The translations under genes and the position numbers were made by a program. From Paenibacillus sp. BJ-4 (lineage in GTDB: Bacteria; Bacillota; Bacilli; Paenibacillales; Paenibacillaceae), in assembly GCF_020404765.1 (NCBI RefSeq), contig NZ_JAIVEM010000161.1, positions 613 to 64,612 of the forward strand: a DNA stretch of 64,000 bases, given 5' to 3'. Shown here piece by piece: positions 51,484 through 60,821 of the stretch (within the stretch, counting starts at the first letter, position 1; each line of letters starts with the position of its first letter). Under the pieces are notes generated by a model that saw nothing but the letters and a program-made list of their open reading frames with translations, had not been told where the DNA came from and ran no database searches.

Positions 51484-53406
51484 TTAATCTGCTTTTTTAG
51501 GTCTCCGGGGCGCCTTCTTGAGTATAACAATGCTTAGGGGTGGGATAGTCACCTCCAGGCTGTAAAGCTGTCCGTGGCAAGGAATTTTGGCGGTCCGTAT
51601 CAATCCGGAGTTCAACTGTCCACTCCCCCCAAAATCCTTATGATCGCTGTTCAGCATCTCAATATAGCTTCCTGCCTTTTGCAGTCCAATTCGATAATTT
51701 TCTCTTTGCACCGGCTGAAAATTAATAAGGACAACCAACGTATCTCCCGGCTTTTTCCCTTTACGCAAATACGTAATTACGCTCTGTCCACGGTCTTCCG
51801 CCTCAATCCACTGATAGCCGTCCCACGAATGATCCAGCTCCCATAATGCCCTTTCCTGTATATACAAATGATTCAGCGCTTTCGTATAGGCATGTACAGA
51901 CCGGTGACTGTCATAATCCAGCAAAAACCAGTCGAGCTGATCCTCATCTTTCCATTCAATAAATTGGCCAAATTCCCCGCCCATAAATAAGAGCTTCTTA
52001 CCCGGTGAGGTCATTTGGTAGCCGAGAAGCGCGCGTAGCCCGGCAAATTTTTGCTCATAAGTACCCGGCATTTTATCAAGCAGCGACTTTTTACCATGGA
52101 CCACCTCATCATGCGACAACGGCAGTGTAAAATTTTCGCTGTATGCATAGGCTATGGGGAACGTCAGCAAATTATGGCGCTCCGGCCGATGGTCGAAATC
52201 CGTTTGAACATAATCAAGCGTATCGTTCATCCAGCCCATGTTCCATTTATAATTAAAACCGAGCCCCCCATCGCTTACCGGGGAGGTCACCATTGGCCAG
52301 GCACTGGACTCCTCTGCCATCATAAGGGCGTATGGATAATAGCGAAATACGGTCTCATTCAGTTGTTGAAGGAATGCGATGGCTTCCTCATTTTCGACGC
52401 CTCCTTTGGAGTTCATACGATATTGCCCATCCTGCTTTTCAAAATCCAGACGTAACATACTCGTCACCGCATCCACGCGAAGGCCGTCAATATGGTAGAT
52501 CTCCATCCAGAACAACGCGTTGGAGATCAAAAAAGAACGTACTTCCGGCTTGCTATAATCAAACGTCAATGTTCCCCAGCCAGGTTTCTCTGCTATTAGC
52601 GGGTCTGCGTATTCAAACAGTGGTGACCCGTCAAATAATCTCAATCCATGGGCATCCTTGGCAAAATGAGCCGGAACCCAATCCATGAGCACTCCAATTC
52701 CCGCCTGATGACAACGATCCACCAAATACATAAAATCATGCGGTTCACCGTAACGGCTTGTCAGTGCAAAGTATCCGGTGAGTTGATATCCCCAAGAAAG
52801 GTCATATGGATGCTCACTCAGCGGCATCAGCTCAATATGCGTATACCCCATATCGGTCACATAAGGCACAAGAAGCTCAGCCATTTCCCTGTATGTATAA
52901 AACGTACCGTCTTCTTTTTGCCTCCAAGTACCCAAATGAACCTCATATATATGAAGAGGCTTTCCATAAGGTGCTCTGCGTTTTCGGCGCCAAAGCGCAT
53001 CATTCCAATCATATCCATCCAATGAAGCAACCACTGAAGCAGTTGCTGGTCTCACCTCAGCACGAACCGCATAAGGATCTGCTTTCAGAAAACGTTCACC
53101 GTTTGCACCCGTAATATCGTATTTGTAAAAAGTTCCTTGGGATATCCCCGGAAAAAAACGACTCCAAAAACCGGATTTGGGAACCCTATATAAGGAATCC
53201 TGTTCCCCATTCCAGTTGTTACGATCTGTAGCAAGCCCGACATGGAGAGCATGAGGAGCCCAGACCGTAAAACGGACGCCCTGTTCTCCGTTCTCCACAG
53301 TAAGGTGGGAACCCAAAGATCGGTAGCTGAAATAAAGCGTTCCTTCATGAAACAAATAAATATCTTCCGGTGATACAGCCTGCTGCGGAAGAATTTGCTC
53401 TGTCAT
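51484..53406 (-). CDS. glgB: 1,4-alpha-glucan branching enzyme GlgB
   Basis: The 640-residue protein has a CBM48 (GVRFTVWAPHALHVGLATDR) and a GH13_9 barrel: YTHIELMPLSEHPYDLSWGY, VLMDWVPAHFAKDAHGLRLF, IDGLRVDAVTSMLRLDFEKQ (nucleophile Asp), MMAEESSAWPMVTSPVSDGG (acid Glu) and FTLPLSHDEVVHGKKSLLDK. I choose the ATG at 53406 with AAGGGTGGTGAC upstream. The Thr-Asp-Trp form of the usual T-E-E catalytic context (AEES) should be checked against the family. It adds alpha-1,6 branches to glycogen. Confidence 0.93.
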   Translation of the reverse strand: MTEQILPQQAVSPEDIYLFHEGTLYFSYRSLGSHLTVENGEQGVRFTVWAPHALHVGLATDRNNWNGEQDSLYRVPKSGFWSRFFPGISQGTFYKYDITGANGERFLKADPYAVRAEVRPATASVVASLDGYDWNDALWRRKRRAPYGKPLHIYEVHLGTWRQKEDGTFYTYREMAELLVPYVTDMGYTHIELMPLSEHPYDLSWGYQLTGYFALTSRYGEPHDFMYLVDRCHQAGIGVLMDWVPAHFAKDAHGLRLFDGSPLFEYADPLIAEKPGWGTLTFDYSKPEVRSFLISNALFWMEIYHIDGLRVDAVTSMLRLDFEKQDGQYRMNSKGGVENEEAIAFLQQLNETVFRYYPYALMMAEESSAWPMVTSPVSDGGLGFNYKWNMGWMNDTLDYVQTDFDHRPERHNLLTFPIAYAYSENFTLPLSHDEVVHGKKSLLDKMPGTYEQKFAGLRALLGYQMTSPGKKLLFMGGEFGQFIEWKDEDQLDWFLLDYDSHRSVHAYTKALNHLYIQERALWELDHSWDGYQWIEAEDRGQSVITYLRKGKKPGDTLVVLINFQPVQRENYRIGLQKAGSYIEMLNSDHKDFGGSGQLNSGLIRTAKIPCHGQLYSLEVTIPPLSIVILKKAPRRPKKAD

Positions 53407-53645
53407 CACGTCACCACCCTTATATGTTTGTATCATACGAAATGTATGATTCGAAAAATGCGTTCGCTTTTCGGTCAAAGCTGACCTGAGTTATTACCCC
53501 ATTCTAGCCACAATGAACAGAAAAATGACTACGAAAAAAATAAACCTTAGTTTTTGGGGTATCTTATACACCTGATGGTTTCAAGAGCACCCCATACCGT
53601 TTATGTATGTACTACAACAGACAACTAAACCGGGAGGGAAACGAA

Positions 53646-54872
53646 ATGTTTAATAAAGAATGCATTGCCATGCTGCTGGCAGGCGGAGAGGGACGCCGTC
53701 TTGCTCCCCTTACTTCAACGATTGCAAAACCCGCTGTACCTTTTGGCGGTCATTACCGGATTATCGATTTTCCTCTCAGCAATTGCGTAAATTCAGACAT
53801 TGATACTGTGGGTGTACTAACGCAATATGAGGCGGAATCTTTACATGAGCATATTGGAGATGGGACACCTTGGGGTCTTACAAAAACGGATGACAAAGGG
53901 ATTACTCTGCTTCCATCCTATAATACAGGTAACGCTGAATATTTGGGAACTGCAGACGCTATTCATAAAAATATCGAATATATAGATAGTCAAAATCCGG
54001 AGCATGTACTTATTTTATCCGGTGACCATATTTACTACATGAATTATCGTGAAATGCTGAACTACCACAAGGACAAAGGAGCCGCGGCTACGATTTCTGT
54101 TATGGAGGTTCCTTGGGATGAGGCACACCGCTTTGGAGTGATGAGTGCCGATGCAGATTTGCGCGTTACTGAATTTGCTGAAAAGCCGGAGAAACCGGAA
54201 AGTAATTTGGCTTCAATGGGAATTTATCTTTTTAAATGGGACTACTTAAAAAGTTATCTGCTGGAGGACGCACTGGATGCTCAATCCAGCCATGACTTTG
54301 GTAAAGATATTATTCCCAAAATGCTGGCGGATCAAGAATCATTGTACGTTTATGAATTCCAGGGCTACTGGAAGGACGTAGGTACCGTTAAAAGCCTATG
54401 GGATTCCCACATGGACCTATTGGAAGAGAATTGCGCAATCGATCTTCAACGTACGGACTGGCCAATGTATACGCGTGAACGCCGCACAAGGCTCAGCGCA
54501 CATAAAGTACCTAACCGTAAAACACACCCGATGGGCAGCCTATTGCATGACTCCTGCCAAATAGAAGGTCAAATTGAACGGTCTGTCATATTTAGTGGTG
54601 TCGAGGTAGGCAAAGGCTCAGCCATTAAGGACAGTATTGTTATGCCTGACACACGTATCGGGCGCAATGTGCATATTGAGCATGCGATTATCGGCGAGGG
54701 TGCTGTCATTCGTGATGGTGCTGTCATCAAAGGCAATCCGAGCGAAATTATGGTCATTGGGCCGAATGAAACAGTATTTGGCAAAATGGCAGTACGTCCG
54801 CAGACAGCCCGTATGCTGAAAGAAGCGTATGAGCGTAATACACGCCTGCGTGCTGAAGGCTTTACTTCATAA
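53646..54872 (+). CDS. glgC: Glucose-1-phosphate adenylyltransferase GlgC
   Basis: The 408-residue enzyme has the nucleotidyltransferase motif MLLAGGEGRRLAPLTSTIAK, PAVPFGGHYRIIDFPLSNCV, GTADAIHKNIEYIDSQNPEH, VLILSGDHIYYMNYREMLNY, FAEKPEKPESN, and a C-terminal left-handed beta-helix (SVIFSGVEVGKGSAIKDSIV, IGRNVHIEHAIIGEGAVIRD). It makes ADP-glucose. The ATG at 53646 follows GGGAGGG. It is divergent from glgBA, with a 239-bp shared promoter region; no glgD is seen. Confidence 0.95.
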   Translation: MFNKECIAMLLAGGEGRRLAPLTSTIAKPAVPFGGHYRIIDFPLSNCVNSDIDTVGVLTQYEAESLHEHIGDGTPWGLTKTDDKGITLLPSYNTGNAEYLGTADAIHKNIEYIDSQNPEHVLILSGDHIYYMNYREMLNYHKDKGAAATISVMEVPWDEAHRFGVMSADADLRVTEFAEKPEKPESNLASMGIYLFKWDYLKSYLLEDALDAQSSHDFGKDIIPKMLADQESLYVYEFQGYWKDVGTVKSLWDSHMDLLEENCAIDLQRTDWPMYTRERRTRLSAHKVPNRKTHPMGSLLHDSCQIEGQIERSVIFSGVEVGKGSAIKDSIVMPDTRIGRNVHIEHAIIGEGAVIRDGAVIKGNPSEIMVIGPNETVFGKMAVRPQTARMLKEAYERNTRLRAEGFTS

Positions 54873-54887
54873 CAGTATGCAATATTC

Positions 54888-54927
54888 AAAACAGCCAGCC
54901 CTCCATTATGTGAGGACTGGCTGTTTT
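54888..54927. terminator. Bidirectional terminator between glgC and the histidine kinase gene
   Basis: AAAACAGCCAG (54888-54898) pairs with CTGGCTGTTTT (54917-54927). T-runs are on both strands, and CCCTCC/GGAGG-like pairs lie inside. Confidence 0.85.
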
Positions 54928-54960
54928 CATGAAATCTGTAACTGACTTTAGTTATACATT

Positions 54961-56385
54961 CTATCCTTCCGTGAGCTGTGATAGCTCCGTGATCTGCTCA
55001 GCTTGCAAAGCAGGCAATGAAACTGTAATGGTGGTCCCTGCCCCCAGCTCACTTCTGATTAACATCTGTCCATGGTGAAGTTCTACAAACTGCTGTGAAA
55101 TTGCCAATCCCAGTCCTGTACCCCCATTCTGATGGTCCACCTGGAAAAAGCGATCTCTCACTCTGGCCAGGTTTTCTTCACTAATCCCAATCCCTGTGTC
55201 TTGGACGGATATCTCAATATTGTCCCCGACTCGTTGCAGAGATAGAAAAATAATGGAGCTTTCATGAGAAAACTTGATTGCATTATCCACAATATTCAGA
55301 AACACTTGTTTCAGACGGTTTCCATCTCCATGAACGAGATATGCGTTCTCCTCTGAATCCAGTTGGAGCTTAATTTGCTTCATTTCAGCCTTGGCCCACA
55401 CGTTCAGCATAATTTCCTGCAGCAACTCCCGTAGATCTACCGTTCCCATGACGAGTTTCATGGCGTTTTGCTCCAGCTTTGAAAAATCGAGAATCTCCTC
55501 TACCAAGCCGATCAGCCGATCCGTCTCCTTGGAAATAATCTGCATCCCGATCTTCGTTTCTTCCGGGTCATAGCCGCCAGAATTTAACGTTTCACTCCAA
55601 CCCTTAATGGAAGTAAGCGGGGTTCGCAGCTCATGGGAGATGGATGAAATAAAATCATCCTTGATTTGATTCGTTCTGACAATTTCCTGTGCCATATAGT
55701 TCAGCGTCGAAGCCAGTTCACCCAGCTCATAGCGATAATCGCCTTTGATGCGTGCATCAAACCGCCCTTGCGCCATCTGAGCGGATACATCGCGGATATT
55801 GTTAATCGGTCTGACAATGGAATTCGCGAGTCCTGTACTTACTACAAACACGATAATCAATACAGCTGCCATGATTCCCACCGAAAACACCGTAATAGTG
55901 AACAACTTGTCATTTACCAACTCCAGTGAAGTTGTATACCGGATAATGTACACCTGATCGCCGACGATATTATCCAATTTTTTGGATACCGCCATCACCT
56001 GCTGCCCCGTACCCGGTTGCTTTCCGATCCATTTTCCCGTATCTCCAGCTAGCGCTTGTGTCACATCACTCGTCTGCACACTTAGATCTGCCGCAAAATT
56101 CGTCGAGTTATCAATTACATTTCCCTGTTCATCGAGCAATTGCAGTTCCGTGCCATTTAGGGAAAATGTATTCAACAAATACGATTGCAAGGATTGTTCC
56201 GGCTCCTTGAATTTGGAAGCAAACTCACTTACCGATGAGATGCGATTCTCGATTTTTTTATAAATGGAGTCATAATAATACGACCGGATGAGAATCATGA
56301 AAATGACCTCAACTAACAGAAGCGCCAAGAACACTACGAAAAAATAGTGAAGCACAATCTGTCTGCGAATCCCTTTTTTGATCAT
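54961..56385 (-). CDS. Membrane sensor histidine kinase
   Basis: Two membrane helices (HYFFVVFLALLLVEVIFMIL and FTITVFSVGIMAAVLIIVFV) flank an external sensor of about 130 residues. HAMP (STGLANSIVRPINNIRDVSA), HisKA (DDFISSISHELRTPLTSIKG, phospho-acceptor His) and HATPase (FLNIVDNAIKFSHESSI, VQDTGIGISEENL, GGTGLGLAISQQFVELHHGQ) follow. I start at the ATG at 56385, which overlaps the regulator stop (ATGA). It is the last gene of a four-gene operon with an ABC ATPase and a beta-propeller-like lipoprotein, which may supply or modulate its signal. Confidence 0.92.
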   Translation of the reverse strand: MIKKGIRRQIVLHYFFVVFLALLLVEVIFMILIRSYYYDSIYKKIENRISSVSEFASKFKEPEQSLQSYLLNTFSLNGTELQLLDEQGNVIDNSTNFAADLSVQTSDVTQALAGDTGKWIGKQPGTGQQVMAVSKKLDNIVGDQVYIIRYTTSLELVNDKLFTITVFSVGIMAAVLIIVFVVSTGLANSIVRPINNIRDVSAQMAQGRFDARIKGDYRYELGELASTLNYMAQEIVRTNQIKDDFISSISHELRTPLTSIKGWSETLNSGGYDPEETKIGMQIISKETDRLIGLVEEILDFSKLEQNAMKLVMGTVDLRELLQEIMLNVWAKAEMKQIKLQLDSEENAYLVHGDGNRLKQVFLNIVDNAIKFSHESSIIFLSLQRVGDNIEISVQDTGIGISEENLARVRDRFFQVDHQNGGTGLGLAISQQFVELHHGQMLIRSELGAGTTITVSLPALQAEQITELSQLTEG

Positions 56386-57080
56386 TGAGACTGACCTTTC
56401 CATTTATATCCATGGCCCCATACTGTTTGTAAAAAAGCAGGCTCGGAAGGATTGTTTTCGATTTTCTGCCGCAAACGTCGGATGTTGACGTCCACAATTT
56501 TCGGATCACCCATATATTCCTTGCCCCATACGTGATCAAGCAGAACATCTCGGCTGAGCGGCGTGTTTTCTTTTTCCAGGAAAAATTGAATCAAGGAAAA
56601 CTCTGTCGGTGTCAGTTCGATCAGCTGACCATTTTTCTTAAATTGCTTGGCTATCAAATCCAGTGTGAACGGGCCGGACTGGAAGGATACCTTGGCCGCC
56701 GTTTCGCGATGCACATTCACCCTGCGCAGCAACGACTGAATACGTGCAATCAGCTCCGTCGGGCTGAAAGGCTTGCTCACATGATCATCAGCCCCTACAG
56801 ACAAGGCATACACCTTATCCTGCTCCTGGACCTTGGCCGTGAGAAAGATAATGCCGATGCGCTCATTCGTTTCTCGAATTCTCCGACAAACCTCGAAGCC
56901 ATCCATTCCAGGCACCATCACATCAAGCAGTGCGATATCAATATCCCGCACCGTATTCAAAATATTTAGTGCCTCATTTCCTTCCGACGCCTCCAGTACT
57001 TCAAAACCGTTGCGTTTCAAATTAATAACGATAAAGCTGCGGATGGATTCCTCATCCTCCATAATTAATACTTTACTCAC
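56382..57080 (-). CDS. OmpR-family response regulator
   Basis: The 232-residue protein has a receiver domain (KVLIMEDEESIRSFIVINLK, phospho-Asp in IALLDVMVPGMDGFEVCRRI, Lys in DDHVSKPFSPTELIARIQSL) and a winged-helix DNA-binding domain (TPTEFSLIQFFLEKENTPLS, YMGDPKIVDVNIRRLRQKIE, VWGHGYKW). It pairs with the kinase encoded directly downstream. Confidence 0.95.
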   Translation of the reverse strand: MSKVLIMEDEESIRSFIVINLKRNGFEVLEASEGNEALNILNTVRDIDIALLDVMVPGMDGFEVCRRIRETNERIGIIFLTAKVQEQDKVYALSVGADDHVSKPFSPTELIARIQSLLRRVNVHRETAAKVSFQSGPFTLDLIAKQFKKNGQLIELTPTEFSLIQFFLEKENTPLSRDVLLDHVWGKEYMGDPKIVDVNIRRLRQKIENNPSEPAFLQTVWGHGYKWKGQSQ

Positions 57081-57090
57081 TCTACTCTAC

Positions 57091-58416
57091 CTACCTTTCC
57101 CCCATTTTGTTTTTAATCGATTTATTTGGTTCCAGCTCACTGGATCGCTTAATGCCAATCACCTGTGCATTCGTTCGCCACAGTTGGCTATAACCTTCGT
57201 TGTTTCGTTCCCATTGTGATAACGAGAAATATTTTATTTCCGCTATTGTTTTGTCTGTATCATCCAAGACGAACCGCAAATAGCTGTCCTTTTTTGAAAC
57301 TTTCGGATCAATGGTCACCTTTCCGTGCAGCTCCTTAGGTAACCTGAAATAGACCTGCTCATTGGAATCACGATACTGCTGCTGCTTGAAAATCGTCCCT
57401 TTCGTCCCGTCCCACTGATAGAACGATACAAAATACGGAACCTCATCCAGCGGCTTGTTGCTCCATCCCTTAGGCTTCTCCAAGTTACCAAATTCCAGAA
57501 TACCGTCACCATCCACATCACCACTGGCAATGGTCGCATCCTTGAAGGTAACATCCATAAGATTAAGCTTTCTCAGCTTGCCGTGATCCATCACAATGAC
57601 ATTGGAAACGGTAGTGGTCTGGGCAATTTGGGTGTCAATAATGATCCCCTGCCTATCCTTAGCTACCTTGCCAGCAACGACATTATAGACACTTAAGACC
57701 TGACTGTCCAAATCCAACGATCCGATTTCCTTAAAGGTTCCCCCGCTGAATTGGAATGTTTTGACCGTAAAAAATTCATTGCGACGAAGCAAAATAATCG
57801 TCAAATCATTCAGATTATCCCCATTTAGATCCATCTTGTTATGCTTAAAATCGTCTACGACAAAATCCGTATAGCCTGTAGCATATAATTTCTCTATGCT
57901 TCCTCCGGTGTAGGAATACACGATTAGCCCCTTCTGATCCCCGTTCTCGTCACTATCTCCGCTCGAAAAACCCGCAACAATATCGAGCGTGCCGTCATTT
58001 GTTAAGTCCACAAGCTTAAATGATTCCAATAAGGTGCCTTCTCCATCAAATGTTAGCTGCTTTACCCACGTACCTCCCTGATCCACAAACAAGGCACCGT
58101 GTATTTTTACACTTTCATCCGGCGTTTCATAAAAGAGCACGGCCTCGTCCGTGCCATCATTGTTCAGATCACCCGTCCGGATTGGTGTTGGGTCATCCGG
58201 GTCATTCGGTCTTAGTGGCTGTACCCCTCCTAGTTGCGTAGTTACCGCACCATTCAGCTGCTGCTTCTCGTCAGACATCGTCGGTGTCTGCATCAGCGAA
58301 ACCGGATCGCTAATGACATTACAGCCGCTCAAAAATCCAGCAAGGAGCAGCAATACACAGCAGCCAGTCAACATTCTCAACAGCATTATTTTCACTTCTC
58401 TTGCCGTCCCCTTCAT
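57091..58416 (-). CDS. Lipoprotein with FG-GAP/VCBS-like repeats
   Basis: A lipoprotein signal (LTGCCVLLLLAGFLSGCNVI, lipobox LSGC) is followed by repeats with acidic loops typical of VCBS/integrin-type propellers: IRTGDLNNDGTDEAVLFYET, LVDLTNDGTLDIVAGFSSGD, KMDLNGDNLNDLTIILLRRN and ASGDVDGDGILEFGNLEKPK. These loops usually bind Ca2+. The ATG at 58416 overlaps the ATPase stop; an ATG ten codons later has AGAGAAG upstream and may be the true start. It could act as an extracellular sensor or chaperone for the two-component system downstream. Confidence 0.8.
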   Translation of the reverse strand: MKGTAREVKIMLLRMLTGCCVLLLLAGFLSGCNVISDPVSLMQTPTMSDEKQQLNGAVTTQLGGVQPLRPNDPDDPTPIRTGDLNNDGTDEAVLFYETPDESVKIHGALFVDQGGTWVKQLTFDGEGTLLESFKLVDLTNDGTLDIVAGFSSGDSDENGDQKGLIVYSYTGGSIEKLYATGYTDFVVDDFKHNKMDLNGDNLNDLTIILLRRNEFFTVKTFQFSGGTFKEIGSLDLDSQVLSVYNVVAGKVAKDRQGIIIDTQIAQTTTVSNVIVMDHGKLRKLNLMDVTFKDATIASGDVDGDGILEFGNLEKPKGWSNKPLDEVPYFVSFYQWDGTKGTIFKQQQYRDSNEQVYFRLPKELHGKVTIDPKVSKKDSYLRFVLDDTDKTIAEIKYFSLSQWERNNEGYSQLWRTNAQVIGIKRSSELEPNKSIKNKMGER

Positions 58417-59138
58417 AATTTGTTCTTTTCTGCTTGTGTCAACCGCCTGCCCTGGATATCAAACACCAGTTTGCCATTATTCAGTCCCCATATACGGGTC
58501 GCAAAGCGTTCAGCCATTTCCAGCGGCAGTACAGTAATGACTGTCACCCGTTCATCAGAAGACAGCTTGCGGAAGGTATCCATTACATGTGCCGCCGAAG
58601 TGGGATCAAGACCATTTACAGGCTCATCAGCCAAAATTACCTTGGCTCCGTGAACGAGGGCACGCGCTGTCGCTACCCGCTGCCGTTCGCCGCCGCTGAG
58701 CTTGTCGCATTTATCATGCGCCTTATCCAGCAGTCCCAGTTCTTCAAGTACATCCATTGCTCCCATATAATCATCAGAACGCACCATACCCGTCACCATT
58801 CTCCACCATGGAGTTTGACCTGATCTGCCAATGAGCACATTTTTGAGAGCGGTCCGATTCATATTTAGATGCGGATTTTGCTCCAGGTATGCCCATTCCC
58901 GCTTTATTTTCATCTTGCCCGTCCAACCGGATTTCAGCACATCATTACCGTCAACAATCAAGCTGCCTTCTTGCCAGGGCTCTTGCAAAGCAAGACAACG
59001 AAGCAGCGTTGTTTTGCCGCTTCCACTTGGTCCCACTATGGCAATGAGCTCGCCCTTATGAATATCGGCATCAATTCCTCGAAGTAATGGAGTCCGCTCA
59101 GGCCCCACTTGCTTGGTCAGCTTCTGAATTTTAATCAT
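58413..59138 (-). CDS. ABC transporter ATPase (PhnC-like)
   Basis: The 241-residue ATPase has Walker A GPSGSGKTTLLRCLALQEPW, the PhnC-like insertion NMNRTALKNVLIGRSGQTPW, signature LSGGERQRVATARALVHGAK and Walker B VILADEPVNGLDPTSAAHVM. The H-loop is replaced (VITVLPLEMAERFA where most have THD/H), which may lower hydrolysis. No permease gene is nearby; instead a lipoprotein and two-component genes follow, so it may regulate or pair with an unlinked permease. Confidence 0.85.
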   Translation of the reverse strand: MIKIQKLTKQVGPERTPLLRGIDADIHKGELIAIVGPSGSGKTTLLRCLALQEPWQEGSLIVDGNDVLKSGWTGKMKIKREWAYLEQNPHLNMNRTALKNVLIGRSGQTPWWRMVTGMVRSDDYMGAMDVLEELGLLDKAHDKCDKLSGGERQRVATARALVHGAKVILADEPVNGLDPTSAAHVMDTFRKLSSDERVTVITVLPLEMAERFATRIWGLNNGKLVFDIQGRRLTQAEKNKL

Positions 59139-59220
59139 CTATGTGATTCCCCTTTATCCGCCATCGATACTGTCTATAGTTTATAGCAAATATGGAACAA
59201 ATACCATGCAAACCGCAGTT

Positions 59221-60381
59221 TTAAGCCGTCAGTACTCTTTTTCTGGTCAACAGTCCCAGCAAGCCAAAAACGACGTAGCTACCTCCAAGAACCAAAAACA
59301 TACTACCTTGGGTTCCGAAGTCCAGCAGTCCTCCGCTAATATTCGGTCCGATCACGCTTCCCAGATTAAAATGAAAAGATGCCAGTACATTGGCCGCTGC
59401 CAAAAATGATTTGGGCAGCAGATCAGCTGCATAAGCCAAACCAAGGGAGAAAAAAGAGCCGACCAATCCACCTGCTATGGTCAAAAGCACCAAAGTGAAC
59501 ATAAAATGATTGCCACTCCAGGGCAACAGCATAAAGGTCAAGCCACCTGTTATACCTACGCTCATTAGCACCTTTTTACGTCCCCAACGGTCACTTAATA
59601 TACCTAGCGGAAGCTGTAGCACCAACCCACCCAAGCTGACAAACGGCAGCAATGCGGCAATTTCAGCAGTATCGAAGCCAATACGCAGGCCGTAGACCGG
59701 AAAATTGCTGTTCAGACTGGCTTCCATATAGCCGTAGAGAAATGCAGGCAATAAAGCGTACCATGCCCAGCTGTAGCTGCGCCGGAATCTTTGTGCAGGA
59801 CGTGCCTCGGTTGCCTGCTTCTCCGGTCTGGAATCCGGCAGCTTCATTAGCACCAGCAGCAAAACAAGCAGGCACAGCAAGGACAGCGCAGCAAACGGAA
59901 CCAGCGTTCCATAATCAAGCAGCCATAATCCCAGTGGCCCCATTGCAAAGCCCAGACCATAGGACATACCATAAAAGGAGATGTTGCGGCCACGGTTTTC
60001 AGGTGGAGTCACTAGCAAAATCCACAGTTGGGCAGAATAGTGGAGCGCGCTGTCACCTATACCTACCAGTAGCCGCAGTACGAACCACACCCGGATATCA
60101 GGGATTAGCGGGAATAGCAGCAGCGTCACCAGTACAAGCACCAAGCCTCCGGCCATCAGCTTTTTGAATCCCAACCATCCTAGTGTCCGTTCAGCCACCA
60201 GCGTCATGGCGAATGAACCTATATATAACGCAGCCGCATTCATTCCATTTAGCGAAGATGACACTCCCATTTGCTCTAACGAGATAGACAAAATAGGTAA
60301 TAGCAAACCTTGACACAATCCGGCTACGATAATAACCGCAATTAAAATAAAATAATGAACACGTAACGACAATGACATCAT
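59221..60381 (-). CDS. MFS transporter
   Basis: This 386-residue protein has twelve predicted helices. The MFS motif between helices 2 and 3 appears as ERTLGWLGFKKLMAGGLVLV and that between 8 and 9 as GILSDRWGRKKVLMSVGITG. It also has PPENRGRNISFYGMSYGLGF. It resembles drug-efflux/YfkF-type permeases; the substrate is unknown. I use the ATG at 60381 because CAGGAGGAACC lies upstream. The frame is open further upstream. Confidence 0.88.
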   Translation of the reverse strand: MMSLSLRVHYFILIAVIIVAGLCQGLLLPILSISLEQMGVSSSLNGMNAAALYIGSFAMTLVAERTLGWLGFKKLMAGGLVLVLVTLLLFPLIPDIRVWFVLRLLVGIGDSALHYSAQLWILLVTPPENRGRNISFYGMSYGLGFAMGPLGLWLLDYGTLVPFAALSLLCLLVLLLVLMKLPDSRPEKQATEARPAQRFRRSYSWAWYALLPAFLYGYMEASLNSNFPVYGLRIGFDTAEIAALLPFVSLGGLVLQLPLGILSDRWGRKKVLMSVGITGGLTFMLLPWSGNHFMFTLVLLTIAGGLVGSFFSLGLAYAADLLPKSFLAAANVLASFHFNLGSVIGPNISGGLLDFGTQGSMFLVLGGSYVVFGLLGLLTRKRVLTA

Positions 60382-60556
60382 GGTTCCTCCTGGTAAAAAC
60401 AATAAAATATCAACAGCAAAAATGAATGTTAGGGAATCATTTGCATTTAATACCATAATCAATAATAATTCTTATCTATATACATGCTATGCTGTCATGA
60501 AGAAGCAGCTAAAAACATACAAAATTCTGGTGATTTTAACGTATTGCAGAAAAGAA

Positions 60557-60677
60557 GAAAAAATCGTCATCTGAGATGACGATTTTACGGAAAGAGCTTG
60601 TCTGATATGTAATCCGACTCCATTCGTTAAGGAGTCACGTATGTTCAATCCGAACCTCTTCATGTCACAGCGCATTA
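60557..60677 (-). ncRNA. Candidate small RNA, about 120 nt
   Basis: A strong promoter (60712-60684) and a perfect terminator (ATCGTCATC/GATGACGAT, 60583-60563, then TTTTTT) enclose a short transcript without a convincing coding frame. The transcript can fold: GAAGAG near its 5' end pairs with CTCTTTC near the terminator, and GACTCC/GGAGTC forms an inner hairpin. A CGGATT motif occurs twice, once on each side of that hairpin. It lies between an MFS gene and a HTH regulator. I cannot assign it to a known family. Confidence 0.55.
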
Positions 60678-60683
60678 ATTCAT

Positions 60684-60712
60684 ATTATAGTGGACAATGC
60701 CTGGCAGAACAA
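60684..60712 (-). promoter_or_regulatory. Promoter of the candidate small RNA
   Basis: On the minus strand TTGTTC (60712-60707) and TATAAT (60689-60684) are separated by 17 bases. The -10 box is perfect, and no gene start follows within 150 bases. Confidence 0.7.
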
Positions 60713-60821
60713 GCCATAATAAATAAGTGAGCAACTTCAAAATGCTCATGTTGTGCTTATGGACGGGCTTAATTCGTTCACCGCTCTGGGCTCGAAGACA
60801 GAATAGGAGGCATTTGATTCC

